Position numbers and translations under genes: made by a program
Shown: in pieces, positions 14,509 to 21,927 of the stretch
Position numbering within the stretch: position 1 is the stretch's first letter
How the letters are laid out: each line of letters starts with the position of its first letter
Notes under the pieces: model-generated
Databases searched by the model: none
What the model was told of the DNA's origin: nothing
Seen by the model: the letters and a program-made list of their open reading frames with translations, nothing else
DNA from: Propionibacteriaceae bacterium UBA6238
GTDB lineage: Bacteria; Actinomycetota; Actinomycetes; Propionibacteriales; Propionibacteriaceae
Assembly (NCBI GenBank): GCA_002441465.1
Contig: DJWE01000017.1
Coordinates: forward strand, 524 to 24,143
Reading direction: 5' to 3'
Length of the DNA: 23,620 bases

Positions 14509-15423
14509 GTGTGGACCGAGCGATTGTCTCCCGAGCAGGCTGAGCAGGTGCTCGCGCTGGCTGCGCGGGCCACGTCCGCCGACGGCAGCCCGCCGCTGAA
14601 CGAGGAAGCCCATTTCGCCCTGCGCGACGACTCCGCCCGGCACGTTCTCGTCTCCGACGGTCAGAACCTGGCCGGCTACCTCCAGTGGCAGCCCGCCTAC
14701 GCGACCGCCCAGCTGGTCGTCGACCCGGCGCACCGGCGGCGAGGAATCGGACGCGGACTGATCGGCGAACTGGTAGCGAGCGTCCAGGACGCCGGAGCGG
14801 CTCCTGGGCCGCACGCAGCGGCCGACGGCGCGCGCTGGGGCGTGTGGGCGTTCGGCGACCATCCGGCCGCGCAGGGGTTCGCCGCGGCGCTCGGGCTGAC
14901 CGCGTCCCGGGGGTTGCTGGTGATGCGGCGCGACCTGGGCGGCATCGAGCCGCCCGAACTCCCCGAGGGATTCGCCGTCCGCGGTTTTACTCCCGCCGAC
15001 ACCGATCAGTTCCTGGCCGTCAACGCCGCCGCGTTCGCCGACCACCCCGAGCAGGGCGCGCTGGACGCCGCCGGTTTCGCCGCCCGGACGGCCGAGGCCT
15101 GGTTCGACCCGTCCGGCCTGCTGCTCGGCTTCGACGCCACCGGGCTGGCCGGCTTCCACTGGACCAAGCTCGTCGAGGGGGTCGGGGAGGTGTACGTGCT
15201 CGGAATCGCGCCACGGGCACAGGGGCGTGGCTACGGAAAGGCCCTGCTGCAGGCCGGCTTGGCCCACCTGCGACGCAGCGGTGCCGAACAGGTTGAGCTC
15301 TACGTCGACAGGGCCGAGCCGGTAGCGGTAAGAATGTACGAAAGCGCGGGATTCCACGTCGTCCACCGCGACGTGCTCTACGTGCCGGAGCACGGGTCCG
15401 TGCAGAACCAGGAGCAGCCATGA
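14509..15423 (+). CDS. mshD: Mycothiol synthase (two-GNAT acetyltransferase)
   Basis: The 304-residue product contains two GNAT domains in tandem. The first has DPAHRRRGIGRGL (about residue 75) and the second has IAPRAQGRGYGKALL (about residue 235), each an acetyl-CoA-binding R/Q-x-x-G-x-G/A motif. Between them are HPEQG and WFDP-GLLLGFD, typical of MshD. The enzyme acetylates Cys-GlcN-Ins with acetyl-CoA in the final step of mycothiol synthesis in the cytoplasm. The GTG start at 14509 is favoured by the TAGCCT box 6 nt upstream and by the homologous start; an ATG at 14507 is in another frame. The stop overlaps the ppk start by 4 bp (ATGA), so the two are coupled. Confidence 0.92.
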   Translation: MWTERLSPEQAEQVLALAARATSADGSPPLNEEAHFALRDDSARHVLVSDGQNLAGYLQWQPAYATAQLVVDPAHRRRGIGRGLIGELVASVQDAGAAPGPHAAADGARWGVWAFGDHPAAQGFAAALGLTASRGLLVMRRDLGGIEPPELPEGFAVRGFTPADTDQFLAVNAAAFADHPEQGALDAAGFAARTAEAWFDPSGLLLGFDATGLAGFHWTKLVEGVGEVYVLGIAPRAQGRGYGKALLQAGLAHLRRSGAEQVELYVDRAEPVAVRMYESAGFHVVHRDVLYVPEHGSVQNQEQP

Positions 15424-17534
15424 CCTCGGTCGAGGACAAGGACACCATCGCGGTTGACGAGCCGGAACTGCCCGCAGACCGGTTCTCCGACCGCGAGCTG
15501 TCCTGGCTCGCCTTCAACAACCGGGTGCTCGACCTCGCCAAAGACGTCAAGCGGGTGCCGCTGCTGGAGCGGGCCCGATTCCTGGCCATCTTCTCCTCCA
15601 ACCTGGACGAGTTCTTCATGGTGCGGGTGGCCGGGCTCAAGCGCCGCATGGCCGCCGGCGTCGCCGTCGCGAGCAGCTCGGGACTGATGCCCCGTGAACT
15701 GCACGACGCGATCCTGTCCCGCACCCGCGAGCTCGTCGCCGACGCGGCCGGGGTGTTCGCCCACGACGTCCGTCCCGCGCTCGCCCGCCACGGCATCGAG
15801 ATCCTGCGCTGGGACGAACTGAGCGAGGACGAGCGCCGGCAGATGACCGATCTCTTCGAGAGCCGCATCTTCCCGGTGCTGACCCCGTTGGCTGTGGATC
15901 CCTCCCATCCGTTCCCCTACATCTCGGGCCTCAGCGTGAACCTCGCCGTGCTGCTGCGGAACCCGGTGACCGGCGTGCGCCAGTTCGCCCGGGTGAAGGT
16001 GCCCACGATCTTGTCCCGATTCGTCCCGCTCGGCGGCGGCCGATTCGTCCCGCTGGAGGACGTGATCGCCCAGCACCTCCACCAGCTCTTCTCCGGGATG
16101 CAGATCATCGAGCACAGCACCTTCCGGGTCACCAGGAACGAGGACGTCGAGGTCGAGGAGGACGACGCCGAGAACCTGCTGTTCGCCCTGGAGAAGGAGC
16201 TGCTGCGCAGCAAGGTGGGACGCCCGCCGGTGCGCCTGGAGGTCGAGGACGACATCGACGAGGTGATGCTCGAGCTGCTGATCAGCGAGCTCGACATCAG
16301 CGAGAAGGAGGTGTTCCGGGTACCCAGCCCGCTCGATCTGACCGGGTTGTTCTCGATCGCCGACCTCGACCGGGAGGCGCTGCTCTACCCGTCCTTCCTG
16401 CCCAAGACACATCCGGAACTGGCCGAGGTGGAGACCGCGCAGCCGGCCGACCTGTTCGCCGCGCTGAAGAACCGCGAGGTGCTGCTGCACCACCCCTACG
16501 ACTCCTTCGCCACCTCGGTACAGCGTTTCATCGAGCAGGCCGCCGCCGACCCGGCCGTGCTGGCGATCAAGCAGACCCTGTACCGCACCTCCGGTGATTC
16601 TCCGATCATCGACGCCCTGATCGAGGCGGCCCAGGCCGGCAAGCAGGTGCTCGCGCTGGTCGAGATCAAGGCCCGATTCGACGAGCAGGCCAACATCGCC
16701 TGGGCCCGCAAGCTGGAGAAGGCGGGCTGCCACGTCGTCTACGGCATGGTCGGGCTGAAGACCCACTGCAAGTTGTCCATGGTCGTGCGCGAGGAGCCCA
16801 CCGGGTTGCGTCGCTACGCCCATATCGGCACCGGCAACTACAACCCGAAGACCGCCCGCCTCTACGAGGACATGGGCCTGCTCACCTCGAACGCGGTGAT
16901 CACCGACGACGTGGCCCGCCTGTTCAACCACCTCTCCGGCATGGCCCAGGAGACGCACTACCGCCGGCTGCTGGTCGCGCCGCACGGGGTGCGCAGGGGG
17001 CTGATCGAGAGCATCAACACCGAGATCGCCAACCACCGCGAGGGCCTGCCCTCGGGGGTGCGGATCAAGGTGAACTCGATCGTGGACGAGGCCGTCACCG
17101 ACGCGCTCTACCGGGCGTCCCAGGCCGGCGTCCCGGTCGACTTGTGGGTCCGCGGCATCTGCTCGGTGCGTCCGGGCGTGCGGGGACTGAGCGAGAACAT
17201 CCGGGTCCGCAGCATCCTGGGCCGGTTCCTGGAGCACAGCCGGCTGTTCTGGTTCGCCAACGGCGGCGATGCCCGGGTGGGGATCGGTTCGTCCGACCTG
17301 ATGCACCGCAATCTCGACCGTCGGGTTGAGGTCATCGTCGGGCTCAACAATCCGCGCCACATCGCCCAGATCGAGGGCTTGTTCGACCTCGCCTTCGACG
17401 CCGGTACCGCGTCGTGGTGGCTCGAGGGAGACACCTGGACCCAACGGACGCTGGACGCCACCGGCGAGCCGCTGCTCGACATCCAGGAGCACCTGATCGC
17501 CACGATGGGCCAACGGCGCGCGGTCGAGCGCTAG
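15420..17534 (+). CDS. ppk: Polyphosphate kinase 1
   Basis: The 704-residue product is full length for PPK1, which polymerises the terminal phosphate of ATP into polyphosphate, reversibly. The N-terminal domain has RELSWLAFNNRVLDLA and NLDEFFMVRVAG, both hallmarks. The catalytic core has LLHHPYDSF, IKQTLYRT, then KTHCK with His449 (equivalent of the autophosphorylated His435 of E. coli) and RYAHIGTGNYN with His468. The C-terminal SSDLMHRNLDRRVEV stretch completes the phospholipase-D-like fold. Its ATG overlaps the mshD stop (ATGA), and mutT1 follows after 22 bp. The pst genes are nearby, so phosphate uptake and polyphosphate storage are encoded together. Regulation by phosphate is likely but no Pho box is visible before mshD. 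Confidence 0.97.
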   Translation: MTSVEDKDTIAVDEPELPADRFSDRELSWLAFNNRVLDLAKDVKRVPLLERARFLAIFSSNLDEFFMVRVAGLKRRMAAGVAVASSSGLMPRELHDAILSRTRELVADAAGVFAHDVRPALARHGIEILRWDELSEDERRQMTDLFESRIFPVLTPLAVDPSHPFPYISGLSVNLAVLLRNPVTGVRQFARVKVPTILSRFVPLGGGRFVPLEDVIAQHLHQLFSGMQIIEHSTFRVTRNEDVEVEEDDAENLLFALEKELLRSKVGRPPVRLEVEDDIDEVMLELLISELDISEKEVFRVPSPLDLTGLFSIADLDREALLYPSFLPKTHPELAEVETAQPADLFAALKNREVLLHHPYDSFATSVQRFIEQAAADPAVLAIKQTLYRTSGDSPIIDALIEAAQAGKQVLALVEIKARFDEQANIAWARKLEKAGCHVVYGMVGLKTHCKLSMVVREEPTGLRRYAHIGTGNYNPKTARLYEDMGLLTSNAVITDDVARLFNHLSGMAQETHYRRLLVAPHGVRRGLIESINTEIANHREGLPSGVRIKVNSIVDEAVTDALYRASQAGVPVDLWVRGICSVRPGVRGLSENIRVRSILGRFLEHSRLFWFANGGDARVGIGSSDLMHRNLDRRVEVIVGLNNPRHIAQIEGLFDLAFDAGTASWWLEGDTWTQRTLDATGEPLLDIQEHLIATMGQRRAVER

Positions 17535-17556
17535 AACCGTCAAGCCCAAGAAGAGT

Positions 17557-18447
17557 ATGAGCCAGAACGCCGAGAAGCGGATCACCGCCGCCGGCTGCGT
17601 CGTGCTCCGTCCCGGACCGGACGGCGAACCGGAGGTGCTGCTCGTGCACCGTCCGCGCTATGACGACTGGAGCCTGCCGAAGGGCAAGATCCGGGCCGAC
17701 GAATCGCTGCCGGGGTGTGCGATGCGGGAGACCAGTGAGGAGACCGGGGTGGCGGTACGCCTCGGGGTGCCGGTGGGACGGATCAGCTACCCGGTCGGCG
17801 GTGGCACGAAGACCGTGTACTACTGGCGCGCCCAAGCGGTGAAGAACGGCCGGCACCACCCCGGCGCGGAGGTGGACAACATCGCGTGGCTGCCGGTCTC
17901 GGAGGCCCTGCGCCGGATCACCTATCTCGACGAGCGGCCGCTGGTGCACCGCGCGATCGCCCAACCCGACACGGCGCCGCTGCTGATCGTGCGGCACGCC
18001 AAGGCGATGCTGCGCTCCAACTGGTCCAAGCGCGACCAGGCTCGTCCGCTCGACGAGAGGGGACGGCGGCAGAGCACGCTGCTGATGCCGCTGCTGGAGG
18101 CCTACGGGGTGCAACGCCTGGTGTCGTCGACGTCGGTGCGTTGCGTCAAGACCCTGCAGCCGTACGCGAAGGCGCATCGGCTCGAGGTCGAGGGGTGGAC
18201 GACGCTGTCGGAGGAGCAGGCGATCCAGGATCCCCGCGCAGTGACCACGGTGATGGAGCGCTTCTCGAAGCAGACCGCGCAGTCCGGGACGCCGCTGGCC
18301 GTGTGCGGGCACCGTCCCGTGCTGCCGACGATGCTGGAGGCGGTCGGGGTGCCGAGCCGGCCGCTCAAGCCGGGCGCCGTCCTGGTCGCCCATCTCGCCG
18401 CGGACATGGACGTGGTCGCGGTCGAGATCCACAAGCCCCGGATCTGA
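17557..18447 (+). CDS. mutT1: MutT1-type Nudix hydrolase fused to histidine phosphatase
   Basis: The 296-residue product joins two enzymes. The Nudix box is complete at residues 43-65: Gly43, Glu49, Arg57-Glu58, Glu61-Glu62 and Gly64. The second domain (from about 140) begins LLIVRHAKA with Arg146-His147, the RHG phosphohistidine motif of histidine phosphatases, and has CGHRP near its end. The same two-domain plan is that of mycobacterial MutT1 (Rv2985), which degrades 8-oxo-dGTP/8-oxo-GTP and also diadenosine polyphosphates. That gene likewise stands next to ppk. ATG 17557 has only a weak purine-rich AAGAAGAG before it, so translation may depend on ppk, 22 bp upstream. Its 3' end faces lacI and is separated from it by a palindromic element. 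Confidence 0.92.
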   Translation: MSQNAEKRITAAGCVVLRPGPDGEPEVLLVHRPRYDDWSLPKGKIRADESLPGCAMRETSEETGVAVRLGVPVGRISYPVGGGTKTVYYWRAQAVKNGRHHPGAEVDNIAWLPVSEALRRITYLDERPLVHRAIAQPDTAPLLIVRHAKAMLRSNWSKRDQARPLDERGRRQSTLLMPLLEAYGVQRLVSSTSVRCVKTLQPYAKAHRLEVEGWTTLSEEQAIQDPRAVTTVMERFSKQTAQSGTPLAVCGHRPVLPTMLEAVGVPSRPLKPGAVLVAHLAADMDVVAVEIHKPRI

Positions 18448-18476
18448 CGCCCCGTCACCGTCGCCTGGCTCGAATC

Positions 18477-18534
18477 GGGGACGGTTCCTATCTCGGTCCA
18501 ACCTCCGGGGTGGGCCGAGATCGGAACCGTCCCC
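18477..18534. repeat. 24-bp palindromic repeat, GGGGACGGTTCCTAT family, copy 2
   Basis: Arms at 18477-18500 and 18511-18534 pair over 24 bp with one T-C mismatch and one G-T pair, around a 10-nt loop. It lies between the convergent mutT1 (stop 18447) and lacI (stop 18546), where it may terminate both. It is the same family as the element at 8241-8300: the outer 15 bp are the same and the inner stem differs on both arms so that pairing is kept. Confidence 0.85.
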
Positions 18535-18545
18535 AGGTTTCGAGA

Positions 18546-19586
18546 TCAGCGGGACGGGGGTGCGGTACTCGCCCGGACGACCAACTGCGGTTCGAGCACC
18601 AGATGCTGAGGGGACGCCACGTTCTTCTCGATCAGGTCCAGGAGCACGGCGACGCTGAGGCGTCCGATCTCGTCGAAGTCCTGCCGAATCGTGGTCAGCC
18701 CCGGGCTGAAGAACTCCGCCTCCGGGTAGTCGTCGAACCCGACCAGGCTCACATCTTCGGGACAGCGCAGGCCGAGCTCGTGCATCGCATGCAAGACGCC
18801 GAGCGTCATCGAGTCGTTGCCCACGAAGATGGCCGTGACGCCCTGGCGGCCGAGCACCTCCCGCGCCGCGCGGTAACCGGAGGCGGCCGACCAATCCCCG
18901 TGCACGACCGGCGGAACCTCAGCGCCGGCCGCAGCGAGCGCGTCCTGCCAGCCGACCACCCGTTCGATCCCCTCGTACCACACACTCGGGCCGGCAATGT
19001 GCCATACGGTCTTGTGACCGAGCCCGAGCAGATGTTCAGTGGCAAGCCTCGCCCCCAGCCGCTGGTCGACCGAGACCACGGGGTAAGGCCCCGGATTGCC
19101 GGCGTGGATCGCCACCAGCGGAGGAAGGTCGCCGGTGCCGCTTGCCTCACCCGGCTCCACTTCGGAGATCAGCGGCTGCAGCAGGATCACGCCGTCGGAG
19201 GATCGGGAGCGCAGCAGGCTCGCGCCCTGAGCGACCGCGGTCTGGTCCGGATCGACGAGATGGGTGATGGTCACCGAGTAGCCGCGCGCGCTCGCCGCGG
19301 TCTCAATACCGCGAAGCGCGGCGCTCGGGCCGAAGAGCGTCGTGTCCACCGTGAGCACGCCGATGCTGTGCGAGCGTCCGCTGGCCAGGCCGCGAGCGAG
19401 CAGATTGGGCCGATAGTCGAGGGTGTCCATCGCGGCGTGCACTCGAGCTCGAGTGGTCTCGGCGACCTTGGCGTGACCGTTGATCACCCGCGAGACGGTC
19501 ATCGTGGAGACTCCAGCGAGCCGAGCTACGTCGGTGAGGGTCGGCGCCCGATACCCGCCGGCGCTGCCCGCAACGACGTCGTTCAT
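18546..19586 (-). CDS. LacI-family transcriptional regulator
   Basis: The 346-residue product has the N-terminal LacI helix-turn-helix at about residues 15-60 (TLTDVARLAGVSTMTVSRVI, then a hinge with YRPNLLARGL) and a periplasmic-binding-protein-like sensor domain. Landmarks include IGVLTVD, DGVILL, VSVDQRLGARLATEHLLGLGH and FVGNDSMTLGVLHAM, plus LVGFDDYPEAEFFSPGLTTIRQDF, the conserved effector-site strand. It should repress genes in response to a sugar or related ligand, but none of the neighbouring genes is a sugar gene, so its target is unknown. It is divergent from pstS, and 172 bp separates the two starts. The ATG at 19586 has no Shine-Dalgarno, only a TACGCT box 6 nt before it, so a leaderless mRNA is likely. 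Confidence 0.93.
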   Translation of the reverse strand: MNDVVAGSAGGYRAPTLTDVARLAGVSTMTVSRVINGHAKVAETTRARVHAAMDTLDYRPNLLARGLASGRSHSIGVLTVDTTLFGPSAALRGIETAASARGYSVTITHLVDPDQTAVAQGASLLRSRSSDGVILLQPLISEVEPGEASGTGDLPPLVAIHAGNPGPYPVVSVDQRLGARLATEHLLGLGHKTVWHIAGPSVWYEGIERVVGWQDALAAAGAEVPPVVHGDWSAASGYRAAREVLGRQGVTAIFVGNDSMTLGVLHAMHELGLRCPEDVSLVGFDDYPEAEFFSPGLTTIRQDFDEIGRLSVAVLLDLIEKNVASPQHLVLEPQLVVRASTAPPSR

Positions 19587-19592
19587 GGTGTT

Positions 19593-19598
19593 AGCGTA
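19593..19598 (-). promoter_or_regulatory. Leaderless-type -10 box of the lacI-family gene
   Basis: TACGCT on the minus strand is followed by 6 nt (AACACC) and the ATG at 19586. The surrounding TGTAATACGCTAACA is partly palindromic and could be an autoregulatory operator, but the symmetry is imperfect. Confidence 0.5.
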
Positions 19599-19652
19599 TT
19601 ACATCAAGGCCCGGCGACGGCGGCTCCTCACGGCGACAAAGGCTGGACCCGC

Positions 19653-19674
19653 GTTCATCTCGCGTTCACCCTGC
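19653..19674 (+). promoter_or_regulatory. Pho box upstream of pstS
   Basis: Two adjacent 11-bp direct repeats, GTTCATCTCGC and GTTCACCCTGC, fit the GTTCACC-type units bound by PhoP in actinobacteria. They end 27 bp before a TAACCT -10 box and thus cover the -35 zone. This predicts activation of pstSCAB by phosphate starvation. The phoRP genes are not in the window. Confidence 0.72.
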
Positions 19675-19701
19675 AGTACCGATCCGGTCAATCTCGCTCC
19701 C

Positions 19702-19707
19702 TAACCT
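19702..19707 (+). promoter_or_regulatory. Candidate -10 box of pstS
   Basis: TAACCT fits TAnnnT and lies correctly downstream of the Pho box. A start about 7 nt later gives a ~45-nt leader with AAGGA before the GTG. No good -35 is present, as expected of an activator-dependent promoter. Confidence 0.5.
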
Positions 19708-19758
19708 CAGCGGCAGAGCGACCGCTCTGCAGTACTCATCCGAAGTCGAAGGAACAGC

Positions 19759-20838
19759 GTGAGAATCAAGCCTTTCGCCGCCGCCGCCCTGGTCACTGCG
19801 ACCGCTCTGGCCTTTGCCGGCTGCGCCGCCAACGAGACGCCCGCCGCGGGCGGTACCACCGGTGGGAGCCAGACACTCACCGGCGTCGGCTCCAGTGCCC
19901 AGAAGGCCGCCCAGGAGAAGTGGGTCGCCGACTTCCAGACCGCGAACCCCAACATCACCGTCAACTACTCCCCCGATGGCTCCGGTGCCGGACGCTCGCA
20001 GTTCATCGCGGGCGCGGCGAACTTCGCCGGCTCCGACCGTCCGTTCAAGGACGACGAGATGGGCGCGGGCAAGTTCGCCGGTTGCGCCGCCGACTCCAAC
20101 GCCTTGAACCTGCCCGTCTACATCTCCCCGATCGCCGTGGTGTTCAACGTCGAAGGAGTGAAGGAACTCACCTTCGATCCGGCCACCTTGGCCGGCATCT
20201 TCGCCGGAAAGATCACCAAGTGGAGCGATCCGGCCATCGCCAAGACCAACCCGGGTGTCACCCTGCCGGACGCCGCGATCACCGCAGTGCACCGCGGAGA
20301 CGATTCCGGTACCACCAACAACTTCACCGACACGCTGAACAAGACCGCGCCCGAGGTGTGGACCGAGGCCGCCGCCGACACCTTCCCGGCCGCCTTCGGC
20401 GGTGAGGCCGCAAACGGCACCTCCGGCGTGATCCAGGCCGTGACCAATGGCAAGAACATCATCGGGTACGCCGACGAGTCCCAGGCAGGCACGCTCGGCA
20501 AGGCGAGCATCCTGGTCGGCGGCAAGGCTCTCCAGCCCACCGCGGACGCTGCGGCCGCGATCCTCGACCACTCCGAGACGGTCCCCGGTCGGGACGCGAA
20601 CGATCTGGCCTACTCGCTGAACCGCACCTCTGAGGGCGTCTACCCGGCAGTGCTGGTCTCCTACGCGATCGTGTGCCAGACCTACAAGGATTCGTCCGTC
20701 GCAACCCTGGTGAAGGACTACGTCGGCTACATGGCCTCCGCTGAGGGCCAGCAGGCTGCGGCCCAGGCCGCAGGCTCGGCTCCGCTGTCGTCGGCTCTCC
20801 AGGCCAAGGTCAAGACCGCGATCGACTCGATCAAGTGA
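19759..20838 (+). CDS. pstS: Phosphate ABC transporter substrate-binding lipoprotein
   Basis: The 359-residue product begins with a lipoprotein signal (RIK, hydrophobic core, FAGC with Cys22). The residue at -3 is Phe, less usual than Leu/Val/Ile. After a Gly/Thr-rich linker come PstS landmarks: LTGVGSSAQKAAQEKW, SPDGSGAGRSQFIAG, NFAGSDRPF, the strand YISPIAVVFNV, KITKWSDPAI and VHRGDDSGTTNNFTDTL. The SGAGRSQF, GSDRP and RGDDSGTT loops are the phosphate-contacting segments of the family. The protein captures inorganic phosphate outside the membrane and delivers it to PstCA. The GTG start at 19759 has AAGGA upstream. It is separated from pstC by 99 bp that contain a large hairpin. Confidence 0.96.
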   Translation: MRIKPFAAAALVTATALAFAGCAANETPAAGGTTGGSQTLTGVGSSAQKAAQEKWVADFQTANPNITVNYSPDGSGAGRSQFIAGAANFAGSDRPFKDDEMGAGKFAGCAADSNALNLPVYISPIAVVFNVEGVKELTFDPATLAGIFAGKITKWSDPAIAKTNPGVTLPDAAITAVHRGDDSGTTNNFTDTLNKTAPEVWTEAAADTFPAAFGGEAANGTSGVIQAVTNGKNIIGYADESQAGTLGKASILVGGKALQPTADAAAAILDHSETVPGRDANDLAYSLNRTSEGVYPAVLVSYAIVCQTYKDSSVATLVKDYVGYMASAEGQQAAAQAAGSAPLSSALQAKVKTAIDSIK

Positions 20839-20844
20839 TCCTCG

Positions 20845-20908
20845 ACAGGTGACGCATCCGTGGGCGGCGCCGGTGATCCCACCGGCGCCGCTCCGCCACG
20901 TAACCTGT
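20845..20908 (+). terminator. Two-tier hairpin between pstS and pstC
   Basis: An inner stem GCGGCGCCGGTG (20864-20875) pairs perfectly with 20880-20891 around the loop ATCC. An outer stem pairs ACAGGT-x-ACG (20845-20854) with CGT-x-ACCTGT (20899-20908). There is no T-run. It probably stops part of the transcripts or protects the pstS mRNA, so that the binding protein is made in excess of the membrane subunits. Confidence 0.6.
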
Positions 20909-20937
20909 GAGGAGCCGGCAGAAAGCAGGACGAGCCC

Positions 20938-21927
20938 ATGTCCCAGAAGCTGACCCGGGAGTCGGACGTCGCGTCCGGACAGCCCGAGCCGACACCGCCA
21001 CCCGCGCGGCCCGACCCGAAGCGCCCCGGCGAGACGATCTTCCGCGGGTTCGCCGTCGGAGCCGGCATCGCGATCCTCGCGATCCTCGCCGCGGTGGCGG
21101 CCTTCCTCCTGATTCAGGGCTCCCCCGCGCTGTTGGCCGATCCGGCCGAACTCGCCACCCACGGCTACGGCGAGTTCGTCGAATGGGTCCTGCCCTATGT
21201 CTTCGGCACCGTCTGGGCGGCCGTGCTCGCCTTGGCGATGGCCGTCCCGGTGGCGATCGGGATTGCACTGTTCATCTCCCACTATGCGCCGCGCCGACTC
21301 GCCCAGCCGCTGGGCTACATCATTGATCTGCTGGCCGCCGTGCCGTCCGTGGTCTTCGGCCTGTGGGGCTCCAACGTGCTCGCCACCGGCGTCCAGCCAT
21401 TGTTCACATGGCTGAACGCGAACCTCGGCTTCATCCCCCTGTTCTCCGGACAGGTCTCCGGCACCGGCCGGACCATTCTCACCGCAGCCATCGTGCTGGC
21501 CACCATGGTGCTGCCGATCATCACCAGCTTGTGCCGTGAGGTGTTCCTGCAGACGCCCAAGCTTCACGAGGAGGCCGCCCTCGCCCTCGGTGCGACCCGG
21601 TGGGAGATGGTCAAGATGGCGGTTCTCCCGTTCGCCCGACCCGGCATCATCGCCGCGGTCATGCTCGGCCTGGGTCGTGCGCTCGGCGAGACCATGGCGG
21701 TGACCATGGTCCTCTCCGGTGGCCGCAACATCACCTTCCAGGTGCTCACCTCGGAGAACCCGAACTCGATCGCCGCCCAGATCGCCCAGAACTTTCCCGA
21801 GGCGTTCGGCCTCAAGACCAGCCAGCTGATCGCGGCCGGCCTGGTGCTCTTCCTGATCACCCTCGCGGTGAACATGATCGCCCGCTGGATCGTGGCCCGC
21901 CGCGCCGCCTACTCAGGAGCCAACTGA
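20938..21927 (+). CDS. pstC: Phosphate ABC transporter permease PstC
   Basis: The 329-residue protein has a cytoplasmic, proline-rich N-terminus (about 35 residues) and six hydrophobic helices. The permease EAA loop is EEAALALGATRWEMVKMAVLP followed by ARPGI, which contacts the ATPase PstB. PstC-typical stretches include PVAIGIALFISHYAP, DLLAAVPSVVFGLWG and GRALGETMAVTMVLSG. With PstA it forms the phosphate channel in the cytoplasmic membrane. ATG at 20938 has AGGA 7 nt upstream. Its stop shares one base with the pstA start (TGATG). Confidence 0.96.
   Translation: MSQKLTRESDVASGQPEPTPPPARPDPKRPGETIFRGFAVGAGIAILAILAAVAAFLLIQGSPALLADPAELATHGYGEFVEWVLPYVFGTVWAAVLALAMAVPVAIGIALFISHYAPRRLAQPLGYIIDLLAAVPSVVFGLWGSNVLATGVQPLFTWLNANLGFIPLFSGQVSGTGRTILTAAIVLATMVLPIITSLCREVFLQTPKLHEEAALALGATRWEMVKMAVLPFARPGIIAAVMLGLGRALGETMAVTMVLSGGRNITFQVLTSENPNSIAAQIAQNFPEAFGLKTSQLIAAGLVLFLITLAVNMIARWIVARRAAYSGAN

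Noticed and set aside
15378..17585. 735-residue minus-strand ORF over ppk
   Set aside because: It mirrors ppk codon by codon and has His/Gln/Asp/Val-rich composition typical of antisense frames.
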